Assembly (NCBI GenBank): GCA_900555745.1
Contig: USMH01000048.1
Location: 1 to 7,072, forward strand
DNA from: an uncultured Collinsella sp.
Lineage (GTDB): Bacteria; Actinomycetota; Coriobacteriia; Coriobacteriales; Coriobacteriaceae
Direction: 5' to 3'
DNA length: 7,072 bases
In this document: one piece after another, positions 1 to 5,668 of the stretch
Layout of the letters: each line of letters opens with the position of its first letter
Position numbering within the stretch: the stretch's first letter is position 1
Made by a program: the position numbers and the translations under genes
The notes under the pieces: model-generated
What the model was told of the DNA's origin: nothing
Databases searched by the model: none
Seen by the model: only the letters and a program-made list of their open reading frames with translations

Positions 1-152
1 TCGCGCAGCGCATCTCGACGATCTTGCACGCCGACCAGATCGTCGTGCTCAAGGATGGCGAGGTTGTGGGCCTGGGCACGCATGGCGAGCTTATGGAAAC
101 CTGCGAGGTGTACCGCGCCATCGCGGAATCGCAGATGAAGGGAGGTGAGTAG
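1..152 (+). CDS. ABC exporter half-transporter, subunit 1 (C-terminal end only)
   Basis: Only the last 49 codons are in the window (frame starting at base 3, TAG at 150-152). The translation begins AQRIST and continues with a segment that has Asp-Gln-Ile-Val-Val-Leu-Lys-Asp-Gly and then GTHGEL. This is the switch-loop and C-terminal part of an ABC nucleotide-binding domain of the exporter type, in which the subunit fuses six membrane helices to an ATPase. The switch-loop position that normally carries His (AHRLST) is Gln here (CAG at 6-8). In known heterodimeric exporters such as TM287/TM288 this substitution marks the subunit that supplies the Walker side of the degenerate ATP site. The next gene starts one base after this stop, so the two are almost certainly co-transcribed and translated as partners. 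The substrate cannot be told from this fragment. Confidence 0.9.
   Translation, partial: AQRISTILHADQIVVLKDGEVVGLGTHGELMETCEVYRAIAESQMKGGE
140..149 (+). promoter_or_regulatory. Ribosome binding site that fixes the ABC subunit 2 start
   Basis: The sequence GGGAGGTGAG sits inside the last codons of the upstream subunit gene. Its GGAGG core is 8 nt from the ATG at 154. This favours ATG 154 over the in-frame GTG at 145, which overlaps the Shine-Dalgarno core. The arrangement fits translational coupling of the two subunits. Confidence 0.75.
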
Positions 153-153
153 C

Positions 154-2160
154 ATGACCGAGGAGCTCAAGAAGCAGGGCGGCGTTGATGACGCCGCTGC
201 CGCGGGGCTGGTCGAGGAAACGGCTGCTGTGGCACCCGAGCTGGATGACGCCGCCAAGGCTGCAGCCGAGCGCGAGGCTCGCCGCCAAGCGCTCTACGAG
301 GAAAACGAACGTGCCGAGGACGAGCGCGCCCGCGCCGAGGCAGAGCGTATGCGCGACGTGGACGACGAAGACGAGGACGAGACGCCTCGGGATACCTGGG
401 CGACGGTGCGCCGCCTGTGGAGTGAGGCTGCCGGCGACCATTGGCGCTTCTATATCGTGTTCGCGAGCATTGTGTTCTATGTCATCTTTAACACCGCCGC
501 GCCGGCATATAGCGCCCGCGTGATCGATGAGCTGTGGGGCCACATTCAGGTGGCGTTTGCCAACGACACCACTTTCAGCATCACCTGGGAGAACTGCGGC
601 AAGACCATTTTCGTCTACTTTATGATCTGGACTGCCGCTGCCTCGTTCTATGCGCTCCAGAGCTTTTTGATGTCGAGCGTCGCTGAGCGTCTCAATCTGC
701 GCCTGCGCAACCGTATCGCGCAAAAGCTCAACCGTCTGCCGCTCGCCTATTTTGACGCGCATCGTCCCGGCGAGGTCGTCAGCCGCGCGACCAACGACCT
801 AGACAAGATGTCCGAGAGCATGCAGCGCGGATTGCTGCAGCTGCTCGTGTCGATCGGCACTGTTGTTGGTGCTGTGAGCGTGATGTTCGTGTTCAGCGTG
901 CAGCTTACGCTCGTCTTTCTGTTCTTTACGGCACTGTCGCTGCTGGTGACGAAGGTCGTCTCGCGCCGCACACACGATGTGACGGGCGAGCGCCAGGAGT
1001 GGGTGTCCAAGATTACGAGTGCGGTCGAGGAAGGCTATTCGGGCCGTCTGGTGATCCGCGCGTTTAACCGCGAACGCCAAAGTTCTGCCGAGGTGCACCA
1101 GGCCTCGGGCGAGCTGGCACGCGTGAGTGCCAAGGCCGACTTTATGATCAATGCCGTCGGCCCCGCGGTGCGCTTTATCGGCCGTTTGGCGCAGATCGTG
1201 ATCGCGCTGGTGGGCTGCAGCATGCTGGTTGCCGGTCACATGACCGTCGGCGTGTTCCAGGCGTTCTTCCAGTTTATCTACGAGGCGTCCGAACCCATGA
1301 CGCAGCTGTCGTTTACCTTCAACTCGCTGCAGAGCGCGTTGGCGAGTGCGGAGCGCGTGTTCGACCTGCTCGATGAGCCCGAGATGGAGGCCGATCCGCT
1401 GCCGGACGAGGCCGCCAAGCTGCCGGGTCGCGTTGAGGGTCGCGTCTCCTTTGAGCACGTGCGCTTTGGTTATTCGCCCGACAAGCCGCTTATGCACGAC
1501 GTGTCGTTTACCGCCGAGCCGGGCCAGAAGATTGCCGTGGTGGGAACCACGGGCGCGGGCAAGACGACGCTCATCAACCTGCTCATGCGCTTCTACGAGA
1601 TTGACGGCGGGCGTATTACGCTCGACGGCGTGGATACGAGCCGCATGGACCGCGGCGAGCTACGGCAGCAGTTTGGCATGGTGCTGCAGGACGCCTGGCT
1701 GTTCGATGGCACGATTGCCGAAAACATCGCCTACGGCTGTCCCGAGGCGACGCGTGAGGAGATCGTGGCGGCTGCGCGCGCCGCGCAGGTCGACTTCTTT
1801 GTGCGCACCATGCCGCAGGGCTACGACACGCGCGTGGCCAACGATGCCGAAAGCATCAGCCAGGGCCAGCGTCAGCTGCTGACCATCGCACGCGTGCTGC
1901 TCAACAACCCGGCGATTCTCATCCTGGACGAGGCGACCTCAAGCGTGGACACGCGTACCGAGCTTGCCATCGGCCGTGCCATGGATGCGCTTATGCGCGG
2001 GCGCACGAGCTTTGTGATCGCACACCGCCTGTCGACGATTGTGGATGCCGACCTGATCTTGGTCATGGATCACGGCAACATTATCGAGCAGGGCACGCAT
2101 AAGGAGCTGCTGGCTGCCGAGGGTGCCTACGCCGACCTCTACTTGAGCCAGTTCGCATAA
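154..2160 (+). CDS. ABC exporter half-transporter, subunit 2 (TMD-NBD fusion, 668 aa)
   Basis: A full-length ATP-driven membrane exporter subunit. Residues 1-90 are a hydrophilic, Ala/Glu/Asp/Arg-rich cytoplasmic extension with an acidic run near 68-76. Hydrophobic helices follow at about 97-120, 152-175, 229-251, 252-272, 345-365 and 366-385, the six-helix exporter fold. The nucleotide-binding domain has Walker A GTTGAGKTT (464-472, Lys470), Q-loop Gln512, signature ISQGQ (568-572), Walker B ILILDE with catalytic Glu593, D-loop SSVD and switch His624. Walker B and His are canonical while the signature departs from LSGGQ, which is the expected complement of the preceding subunit with its Gln switch loop. 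The ATG at 154 is chosen because GGAGG at 141-145 lies 8 nt upstream; an in-frame GTG at 145 overlaps that site. The best-known relatives are the LmrCD, TM287/288 and YfiBC type multidrug exporters, but the cargo is unknown. A hairpin terminator follows at 2199-2235. Confidence 0.95.
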   Translation: MTEELKKQGGVDDAAAAGLVEETAAVAPELDDAAKAAAEREARRQALYEENERAEDERARAEAERMRDVDDEDEDETPRDTWATVRRLWSEAAGDHWRFYIVFASIVFYVIFNTAAPAYSARVIDELWGHIQVAFANDTTFSITWENCGKTIFVYFMIWTAAASFYALQSFLMSSVAERLNLRLRNRIAQKLNRLPLAYFDAHRPGEVVSRATNDLDKMSESMQRGLLQLLVSIGTVVGAVSVMFVFSVQLTLVFLFFTALSLLVTKVVSRRTHDVTGERQEWVSKITSAVEEGYSGRLVIRAFNRERQSSAEVHQASGELARVSAKADFMINAVGPAVRFIGRLAQIVIALVGCSMLVAGHMTVGVFQAFFQFIYEASEPMTQLSFTFNSLQSALASAERVFDLLDEPEMEADPLPDEAAKLPGRVEGRVSFEHVRFGYSPDKPLMHDVSFTAEPGQKIAVVGTTGAGKTTLINLLMRFYEIDGGRITLDGVDTSRMDRGELRQQFGMVLQDAWLFDGTIAENIAYGCPEATREEIVAAARAAQVDFFVRTMPQGYDTRVANDAESISQGQRQLLTIARVLLNNPAILILDEATSSVDTRTELAIGRAMDALMRGRTSFVIAHRLSTIVDADLILVMDHGNIIEQGTHKELLAAEGAYADLYLSQFA

Positions 2161-2190
2161 TGTGACAAAGGGACAGTCCCACATGTCACA
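2161..2190. repeat. REP-like palindrome directly after the ABC stop codon
   Basis: A 30-bp imperfect palindrome starts at the base after the TAA. The outer arms are TGTGACA (2161-2167) and TGTCACA (2184-2190). The inner arms are GGGAC (2170-2174) and GTCCC (2176-2180) around a single A. The 2- and 3-nt internal bulges are asymmetric. It has no T-tract and is separate from the true terminator at 2199-2235. From memory, palindromes with a GGGACxGTCCC core and TGTGAC/GTCACA ends recur between genes in Coriobacteriia and some Clostridia; copy number cannot be judged from this window. Confidence 0.55.
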
Positions 2191-2198
2191 TCAAAAAG

Positions 2199-2235
2199 AA
2201 AGGCGCGCCGGGGATGAATTCCCTGGCGCGCCTTT
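2199..2235. terminator. Bidirectional intrinsic terminator between ABC subunit 2 and cysE
   Basis: An 11-bp perfect stem (AAAGGCGCGCC at 2199-2209 with its complement at 2225-2235) is extended inward by GGGA/TCCC. An A-rich run precedes it (2193-2201) and Ts follow, so it can end transcripts from both directions. It lies between two convergent genes, downstream of the ABC stop and 38 nt beyond the cysE stop. Confidence 0.88.
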
Positions 2236-2272
2236 GCGTTGATGCCGATGTCGTTTTGTGCCGTCTGCGTTC

Positions 2273-2977
2273 CTAGCGCTCGTCAACGAGCTTGGCGACG
2301 AGGGCCTTGAGCTCGGCCACCTCTCGCTCGAGTTCTTTGACGCGGCGGGCATTCTCGGTGATGCCCTGGCGGTTGAGGGCACTCTGCTCGGCGGCGTCAT
2401 CGGGCATGTACTCGCGATGCTGCTTGGCATCGAAGCTCTCCTCGAACACGCGGCAGCCGTTGCGTTTGATGATGCGTCCCGGCACGCCCACGACGGTGCA
2501 GTTGTCGGGCACGTCCTTGACGACAACCGAGTTGCCGCCGATCTTGACGTTGTTGCCGATGCGGATGTTGCCGAGCACCTTGGCGCCCGTGCCCACGGTG
2601 ACGTTGTTGCCGAGCGTTGGGTGGCGTTTGCCGGTCTCGTTGCCGGTACCGCCGAGCGTGACGCCCTGGTAGAGCACGCAGTTGTCGCCCACGACGGTGG
2701 TCTCGCCGATGACGACGCCCATGGAGTGGTCGATAAAGAAATGCTTGCCGATCTGTGCGGCGGGATGAATCTCGACGCCGGTGATGTGGCGGGTGATTTG
2801 CGAGAGCACGCGGGCGAGCGAGCGATGACCGTGCTCCCAGAGCCAGTGCTCGGGCACGTGGTTCCACTTGGCGTGCAGGCCAGGATAGGAAAGGAAGATG
2901 ACTAGACCGTTTTGCGCGGCGGGGTCCTGCGCTTGGACGGTCTTGATGTCCTCGCGAATGGTATTGATAAAGCTCAC
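2273..2977 (-). CDS. cysE: Serine O-acetyltransferase (CysE/EpsC type), 234 aa
   Basis: A cytoplasmic enzyme that transfers acetyl from acetyl-CoA to L-serine, giving O-acetylserine for cysteine synthesis. A short helical N-terminal domain (about 1-65) precedes a left-handed beta-helix of hexapeptide repeats (about 68-175). The active-site segment has His84 (IDHSMG), equivalent to the catalytic His of E. coli CysE, and Glu69 (VEIHPAA) where E. coli has Asp. The VTLGGTG motif (106-112) and KRHP (117-120) follow. The GTG at 2977 is chosen because GGGAGGG (2984-2990, minus strand) is 6 nt upstream and family homology begins there. An ATG at 3064 would add 29 unlike residues spanning the promoter. 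The C-terminus is odd: residues 213-234 form a leucine/valine heptad coiled coil ending in Arg, not the Ile-ended tail that docks into CysK in classical enzymes. No cysK lies beside it in the window. Confidence 0.93.
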   Translation of the reverse strand: MSFINTIREDIKTVQAQDPAAQNGLVIFLSYPGLHAKWNHVPEHWLWEHGHRSLARVLSQITRHITGVEIHPAAQIGKHFFIDHSMGVVIGETTVVGDNCVLYQGVTLGGTGNETGKRHPTLGNNVTVGTGAKVLGNIRIGNNVKIGGNSVVVKDVPDNCTVVGVPGRIIKRNGCRVFEESFDAKQHREYMPDDAAEQSALNRQGITENARRVKELEREVAELKALVAKLVDER

Positions 2978-2983
2978 CGGCCG

Positions 2984-2990
2984 CCCTCCC
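2984..2990 (-). promoter_or_regulatory. Ribosome binding site supporting the GTG start of cysE
   Basis: Read on the minus strand this is GGGAGGG, 6 nt before the GTG at 2977. It decides the start against the ATG at 3064, which has no comparable site. Confidence 0.75.
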
Positions 2991-3018
2991 TTAGCGCCAT
3001 GGCAATGCGATTCAATAA

Positions 3019-3046
3019 AGTATAGCGATTCGCTAGGGATTAGGAA
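3019..3046 (-). promoter_or_regulatory. Predicted cysE promoter with overlapping palindrome
   Basis: On the minus strand a TATACT -10 box (3019-3024) is preceded at 16 nt by a weak -35, TTCCTA (3041-3046). The spacer carries a perfect 6-bp inverted repeat, TAGCGA T TCGCTA (3023-3035), which overlaps the -10 by two bases. The placement fits a repressor operator on cysE. No regulator is identified. Confidence 0.45.
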
Positions 3047-3119
3047 GGACAATCTTGGCGGCATTGCGCGACAGGTGTCAGTTATGCAAACTTGCTGGTA
3101 ATGGAGTCATGCTTTTGTG

Positions 3120-3160
3120 GGGTTGCGCACGAGGGGGCACCGCAACCGTATACTGGTCAA
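3120..3160 (+). promoter_or_regulatory. Predicted promoter region of the dedA-family gene
   Basis: A TATACT -10 box at 3149-3154 lies 46 nt before the start codon. The best -35-like hexamer, TTGCGC (3123-3128), is 20 nt away, longer than usual. An inverted repeat GGTTGCG (3121-3127) / CGCAACC (3141-3147) with a 13-nt spacer covers the -35 side and may be a regulator site or chance. Confidence 0.35.
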
Positions 3161-3200
3161 CTTGGACGTATCCGCGCCCACAACTGAGAGGTTTTACTTC

Positions 3201-3839
3201 ATGGGTTTCATTAATTTTATCGCCGAGCTGCTCAAAGACCCGCGCACCGCGATTGCCAGCTGGATCGCCGCCGGCCCGCTTATGGCCTACGGCTGCGTGT
3301 TCCTGATCATCTTTATCGAGACGGGCGTGGTGTTCTTCCCGTTCCTTCCCGGTGATTCGCTGCTGTTCGCCTCGGGTTTCTTTGCCCACAACGGCGGCTT
3401 TAACATCGTGGCGCTTCTGGCCACCGCATGGGCCGCTGCCATTTTGGGCGATCAGTGCAACTTTATGATCGGTCACTTCTTTGGCCGCAAGATCATCGCT
3501 TCGGGCAAGGTCAAGGCCATGACGCCCGAGCGCATCAAAAAGTCCGAGGACTTCTTGGACAAGTGGGGTCACCTGGCCATCTTCCTGGGTCGCTTCTTCC
3601 CGTTTATCCGCACCTTTGTGCCCTTTATCGCTGGCATGGGCGGCATGCACTGGCGCAACTTTGTCGTCTTTAACGTGCTGGGCGGCATTACCTGGTCGAC
3701 GGTCTTTACGCTGCTGGGCTACTTCTTTGGCGGCATTCCCTTTGTGCAGGAGCACTTTGAGCTGCTGATTATCGGCATCGTTGCCGTGTCGATCATCCCG
3801 ACCGTGGTCGGTCTGGTTAAGGCCAAGCTGGGTAAATAG
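3201..3839 (+). CDS. DedA-family (VTT/SNARE-associated domain) membrane protein, 212 aa
   Basis: An integral membrane protein of the DedA family. Members are implicated in turning over lipid carriers such as undecaprenyl phosphate or phosphatidylethanolamine across the membrane, in proton-driven transport and in resistance to cationic peptides. The family signature is complete: IETG with Glu40, FLPGDSLLF with Asp52, a GDQ-x-NFMIGHFFGRK segment, and GRFFPFIRTFVPFIAG with Arg131 and Arg137. The order is re-entrant hydrophobic hairpin, amphipathic middle (roughly 95-120), second re-entrant hairpin, then C-terminal helices ending in a basic tail. Length is normal for the family. The ATG at 3201 is used because GAGAGG (3186-3191) precedes it by 9 nt and the family alignment starts there. 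An in-frame GTG at 3117 would add 28 unlike residues across the promoter. The gene is monocistronic, divergent from cysE, and closed by a strong terminator. The exact lipid substrate is unknown. Confidence 0.93.
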   Translation: MGFINFIAELLKDPRTAIASWIAAGPLMAYGCVFLIIFIETGVVFFPFLPGDSLLFASGFFAHNGGFNIVALLATAWAAAILGDQCNFMIGHFFGRKIIASGKVKAMTPERIKKSEDFLDKWGHLAIFLGRFFPFIRTFVPFIAGMGGMHWRNFVVFNVLGGITWSTVFTLLGYFFGGIPFVQEHFELLIIGIVAVSIIPTVVGLVKAKLGK

Positions 3840-3877
3840 AACGCCTAGCTCGAGCCAGCGCGCAGACCGTACAGTTG

Positions 3878-3911
3878 AGGCCCGTCACCGCTTACGGTGG
3901 CGGGCCTTTTT
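3878..3911 (+). terminator. Intrinsic terminator of the dedA-family gene
   Basis: A 12-bp stem (3879-3890 with 3895-3906, one G-U pair) closed by a CTTA loop, followed by five Ts at 3907-3911. It lies 39 nt after the stop codon and isolates this gene from ilvE. Confidence 0.92.
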
Positions 3912-3929
3912 GCTTCGGTCAAATGAAAA

Positions 3930-3983
3930 TACTTTACTTAGTTAAAGAAAAACGTTTTATCCGACGCGCGTGCGGAGTACAAT
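3930..3983 (+). promoter_or_regulatory. Predicted ilvE promoter in an AT-rich patch
   Basis: A TACAAT -10 box lies at 3978-3983, with a weak -35 TTTATC (3956-3961) at 16 nt. Bases 3921-3960 are sharply AT-rich against the GC-rich background and hold an imperfect dyad, CTTTAC/GTTAAAG (3932-3946). Predicted transcription would start near 3990, giving a leader of about 147 nt. Confidence 0.42.
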
Positions 3984-3990
3984 CTCGTGC

Positions 3991-4136
3991 ATGCGAATCG
4001 ACGTGCCATCGGCTTTGATGCCGTTTGCGTGTCCCGTCCGGCTCTACGCTCCGGGCGTGTGACGTTGCGACGCGGTCGGCCTCGGTCCTTGCGTGCGGGT
4101 TCGCGAGTATGCAACTGTGTATGTAAGGAGCGACAT
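3991..4136 (+). promoter_or_regulatory. ilvE leader with possible 23-codon ORF and hairpin
   Basis: The predicted leader begins close to an ATG (3991) that opens a 23-codon ORF ending in TGA at 4060-4062. A 7-bp hairpin (4035-4041 with 4051-4057, loop of 9) overlaps the end of that ORF. The ORF encodes scattered Val, Leu and Ile but no run of them, and there is no T-box core sequence and no clear terminator before ilvE. Attenuation is therefore only a possibility. The ilvE ribosome site TAAGGAG (4124-4130) closes the region. Confidence 0.25.
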
Positions 4137-5189
4137 ATGACTGTCGAGAAGAAGGATATCGATTGGGGTAGCCTCGGCTTTGGCTACATGAAGACCGATT
4201 ACAGCTACGAGGCTCATTGGAAGGATGGCGAGTGGGACGAGGGCGGCCTGACCACCGACCACACCCTGCATGTCTCCGAGTGCGGCGGCATCTTCCATTA
4301 CTGCCAGGAGGTCTTTGAGGGCCTGAAGGCTTACACCGCCGAGGACGGCAGCATCGTCTGCTTCCGTCCCGACATGAACGCCGAGCGTATGTATAACTCC
4401 GCCCAGCGTCTGGAGATGCCCCCGTTCCCCAAGGACAAGTTCGTTGAGGCCGTCAAGCAGGTCGTTTCTGCCAACGCCGCCTGGGTTCCGCCCTTCGGTT
4501 CCGGCGCGACCCTGTACGTGCGTCCGTTTATGATCGGCTCCGGTGACGTGATCGGCGTGGCTCCCGCTCCTGAGTACACGTTCCGCATTCTCGTGACCCC
4601 GGTCGGTCCGTACTTTAAGGGTGGCCTCAAGCCCGTCAAGCTGCGCGTTTCCGAGTATGACCGCGCGGCCCCGCACGGCACCGGCAACATCAAGGCCGGC
4701 CTGAACTACGCCATGTCCCTCAAGCCCACGATGGAGGCCCACCGCGAGGGCTATGCCGAGAACCTGTATCTCGACTCCGAGTCCCGCACCTATGTCGAGG
4801 AGACCGGCGGCGCCAACGTTCTGTTCGTGAAGGAGGACGGCACGCTCGTCGTTCCGCAGTCCCACACCGACTCCATCCTGCCCTCTATCACCCGTCGTTC
4901 GCTCGTTCAGGTTGCTCAGGACCTGGGCATGACCGTTGACCAGCGTCCCGTCGAGTGGGCCGAGGTCAAGGCCGGTACCTTTGTCGAGTGCGGCCTGTGC
5001 GGCACCGCTGCCGTCATCTCCCCGGTTGGCGAGATCGACAACAAGGTTTACGGCGCCGACGAGACTGTGACCTTCCCGGCTGGCTACACCGAGATTGGCC
5101 CTGTGATGAAGAAGCTCCGCGAGACCCTGACTGGTATCCAGTCTGGTGCTGTCGAGGACAAGCACAACTGGGTTTACACCGTCGCGTAA
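4137..5189 (+). CDS. ilvE: Branched-chain amino acid aminotransferase, 350 aa
   Basis: A cytoplasmic fold-type IV PLP enzyme that moves the amino group between glutamate and the 2-oxo acids of valine, leucine and isoleucine, the last biosynthetic step. Diagnostic residues are the PLP lysine Lys186 in NIKAGLNYA, Arg129 in YVRPFMIGSG, the EETGGANVLFV block with Glu221/Glu222, the SILPSITRRSL block, and GTAAVISPVGEI. The VFEGLKAY segment near the N-terminus marks the larger, eukaryote-like BCAT subgroup, and the length fits. The ATG at 4137 is chosen because TAAGGAG (4124-4130) is 6 nt upstream and family similarity begins just after it. The reading frame stays open upstream to 3987, but those 50 residues are low-complexity and cross the leader. 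A CGLC pair (Cys285, Cys288) sits just before the GTAA block. Frequent CGT, TCC and GTT codons suggest strong expression. It stands alone, without other ilv or leu genes in the window. Confidence 0.95.
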   Translation: MTVEKKDIDWGSLGFGYMKTDYSYEAHWKDGEWDEGGLTTDHTLHVSECGGIFHYCQEVFEGLKAYTAEDGSIVCFRPDMNAERMYNSAQRLEMPPFPKDKFVEAVKQVVSANAAWVPPFGSGATLYVRPFMIGSGDVIGVAPAPEYTFRILVTPVGPYFKGGLKPVKLRVSEYDRAAPHGTGNIKAGLNYAMSLKPTMEAHREGYAENLYLDSESRTYVEETGGANVLFVKEDGTLVVPQSHTDSILPSITRRSLVQVAQDLGMTVDQRPVEWAEVKAGTFVECGLCGTAAVISPVGEIDNKVYGADETVTFPAGYTEIGPVMKKLRETLTGIQSGAVEDKHNWVYTVA

Positions 5190-5212
5190 GCTGCCTTAGC
5201 TGTTCGGCCCGA

Positions 5213-5323
5213 GGGCGACCTTCCTTTCCGGTGCGTCCTCGGACATGAAAGAACCCCCGCTGCGCACTACGTGCGGCGGGGGTTCTTTCATCCTGCGGAG
5301 TGCGCCGGAAAGGAAGGTCGCCC
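5213..5323. repeat. 111-bp nested inverted repeat after ilvE (19-bp outer arms)
   Basis: Two perfect 19-bp outer arms (5213-5231 and 5305-5323; they begin GGGCGACC and end GGTCGCCC) enclose a second perfect 16-bp inverted repeat (5245-5260 with 5276-5291). That repeat in turn encloses a 5-bp CGCAC/GTGCG hairpin. The 13-nt stretches between the outer and inner arms are only partly complementary. The right outer arm is followed by a T-rich run (TTTTGTTTT, 5324-5332). Two nested perfect arms are more than a plain terminator needs. The unit could be a REP/BIME-like or MITE-like insertion carrying a terminator, or a two-stage terminator. Confidence 0.75.
5245..5291. terminator. Terminator of ilvE (inner hairpin)
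   Basis: A perfect 16-bp stem with an A-rich left foot (ATGAAAGAA) and a T-rich right foot (TTCTTTCAT) around CCCCCGC/GCGGGGG, capped by a smaller CGCAC/GTGCG hairpin. This symmetrical form works in both directions. It lies 55 nt after the ilvE stop. Confidence 0.85.
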
Positions 5324-5361
5324 TTTTGTTTTGCTTCGCGCCATGTGGGGGCGGTGGCGAC

Positions 5362-5562
5362 GTGCATTTTTGCGAGTATTCTGCAATCGAAGGCCCCTGC
5401 ATACCGGCTTCGGGCAAAAAATCGGGAGTTCTCGATGTTTTCTACGGATGATGGGCGGGGTTATGGGCTGACAGCGTTTGATTTGCAGGGATATTCGCGG
5501 TCTTTGGCATTTATCGTGGCGCCCGAAGCTCTTGGTTATGTTGAATACTCCTAAAAATGCAC
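5362..5562. repeat. 201-bp MITE-like element with 20-bp terminal inverted repeats
   Basis: The left end (5362-5381) and the reverse complement of the right end (5543-5562) match at 18 of 20 bases: both read GTGCATTTTT, then GC or AG, then GAGTATTC. A second, internal inverted pair, GCTTCGGGC (5407-5415) and GCCCGAAGC (5521-5529), has the same orientation. The interior is richer in A+T than the flanking genes and contains no convincing gene. An 84-codon frame (5300-5554) crosses into it but lacks a ribosome site and starts inside the neighbouring inverted repeat. GGCG occurs near both edges (5356-5359 and 5563-5566) but is too weak to call a target duplication. It looks like a non-autonomous mobile element or a structured RNA element. 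Confidence 0.6.
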
Positions 5563-5593
5563 GGCGCTTAGAGGGGGACCTTCGCGAAAAAGG

Positions 5594-5632
5594 AAACCGC
5601 CCCGTCGAAGTATGCATTCGACGGGGCGGTTT
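5594..5632 (-). terminator. Intrinsic terminator of lemA
   Basis: A perfect 16-bp stem (5594-5609 with 5617-5632) with a 7-nt loop. On the minus strand it is followed within two bases by five Ts (complement of 5587-5591). It is 37 nt past the lemA stop. Confidence 0.9.
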
Positions 5633-5668
5633 ATGCATTTGGCCGATTAAGGATGCGCTGCCAAACTA

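Noticed and set aside
799..1497. Minus-strand open frame opposite the ABC exporter gene
   Set aside because: Antisense shadow of a clear ABC gene; the His/Arg/Gln-rich translation is typical of such shadows.
2258..2905. Plus-strand open frame opposite cysE
   Set aside because: Shadow of the CysE hexapeptide repeats, giving a repetitive Ala/Val/Asp-rich product. The cysE frame has all catalytic motifs.
3078..3755. Minus-strand open frame opposite the dedA-family gene
   Set aside because: The antisense product is hydrophilic and motif-free, while the sense strand encodes a complete DedA protein.
3987..4136. 50-residue N-terminal extension of IlvE
   Set aside because: It crosses the predicted promoter and leader, is Arg/Cys-rich and unlike the family, and a strong ribosome site sits just before the ATG at 4137.
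3912..4136. T-box or classical Leu/Ile/Val attenuator before ilvE
   Set aside because: No T-box core (AGGGTGGNACCGCG-like) is present, there is no run of branched-chain codons, and no terminator hairpin with a T-tract precedes ilvE.
4044..5165. Long minus-strand open frame (373 codons) opposite ilvE
   Set aside because: It mirrors the ilvE codons on the opposite strand, a common effect of high GC at third positions. Its translation has no recognisable motif and it has no convincing ribosome site.
5300..5554. 84-codon ORF across the repeat and MITE-like element
   Set aside because: It starts inside the right arm of the 111-bp inverted repeat and has no good ribosome site. Several overlapping frames there are equally open. 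It is better explained as non-coding repeat DNA.
5213..5632. CRISPR array or tandem repeats in the ilvE-lemA gap
   Set aside because: The repeats are inverted, not direct, and there are no regularly spaced units.
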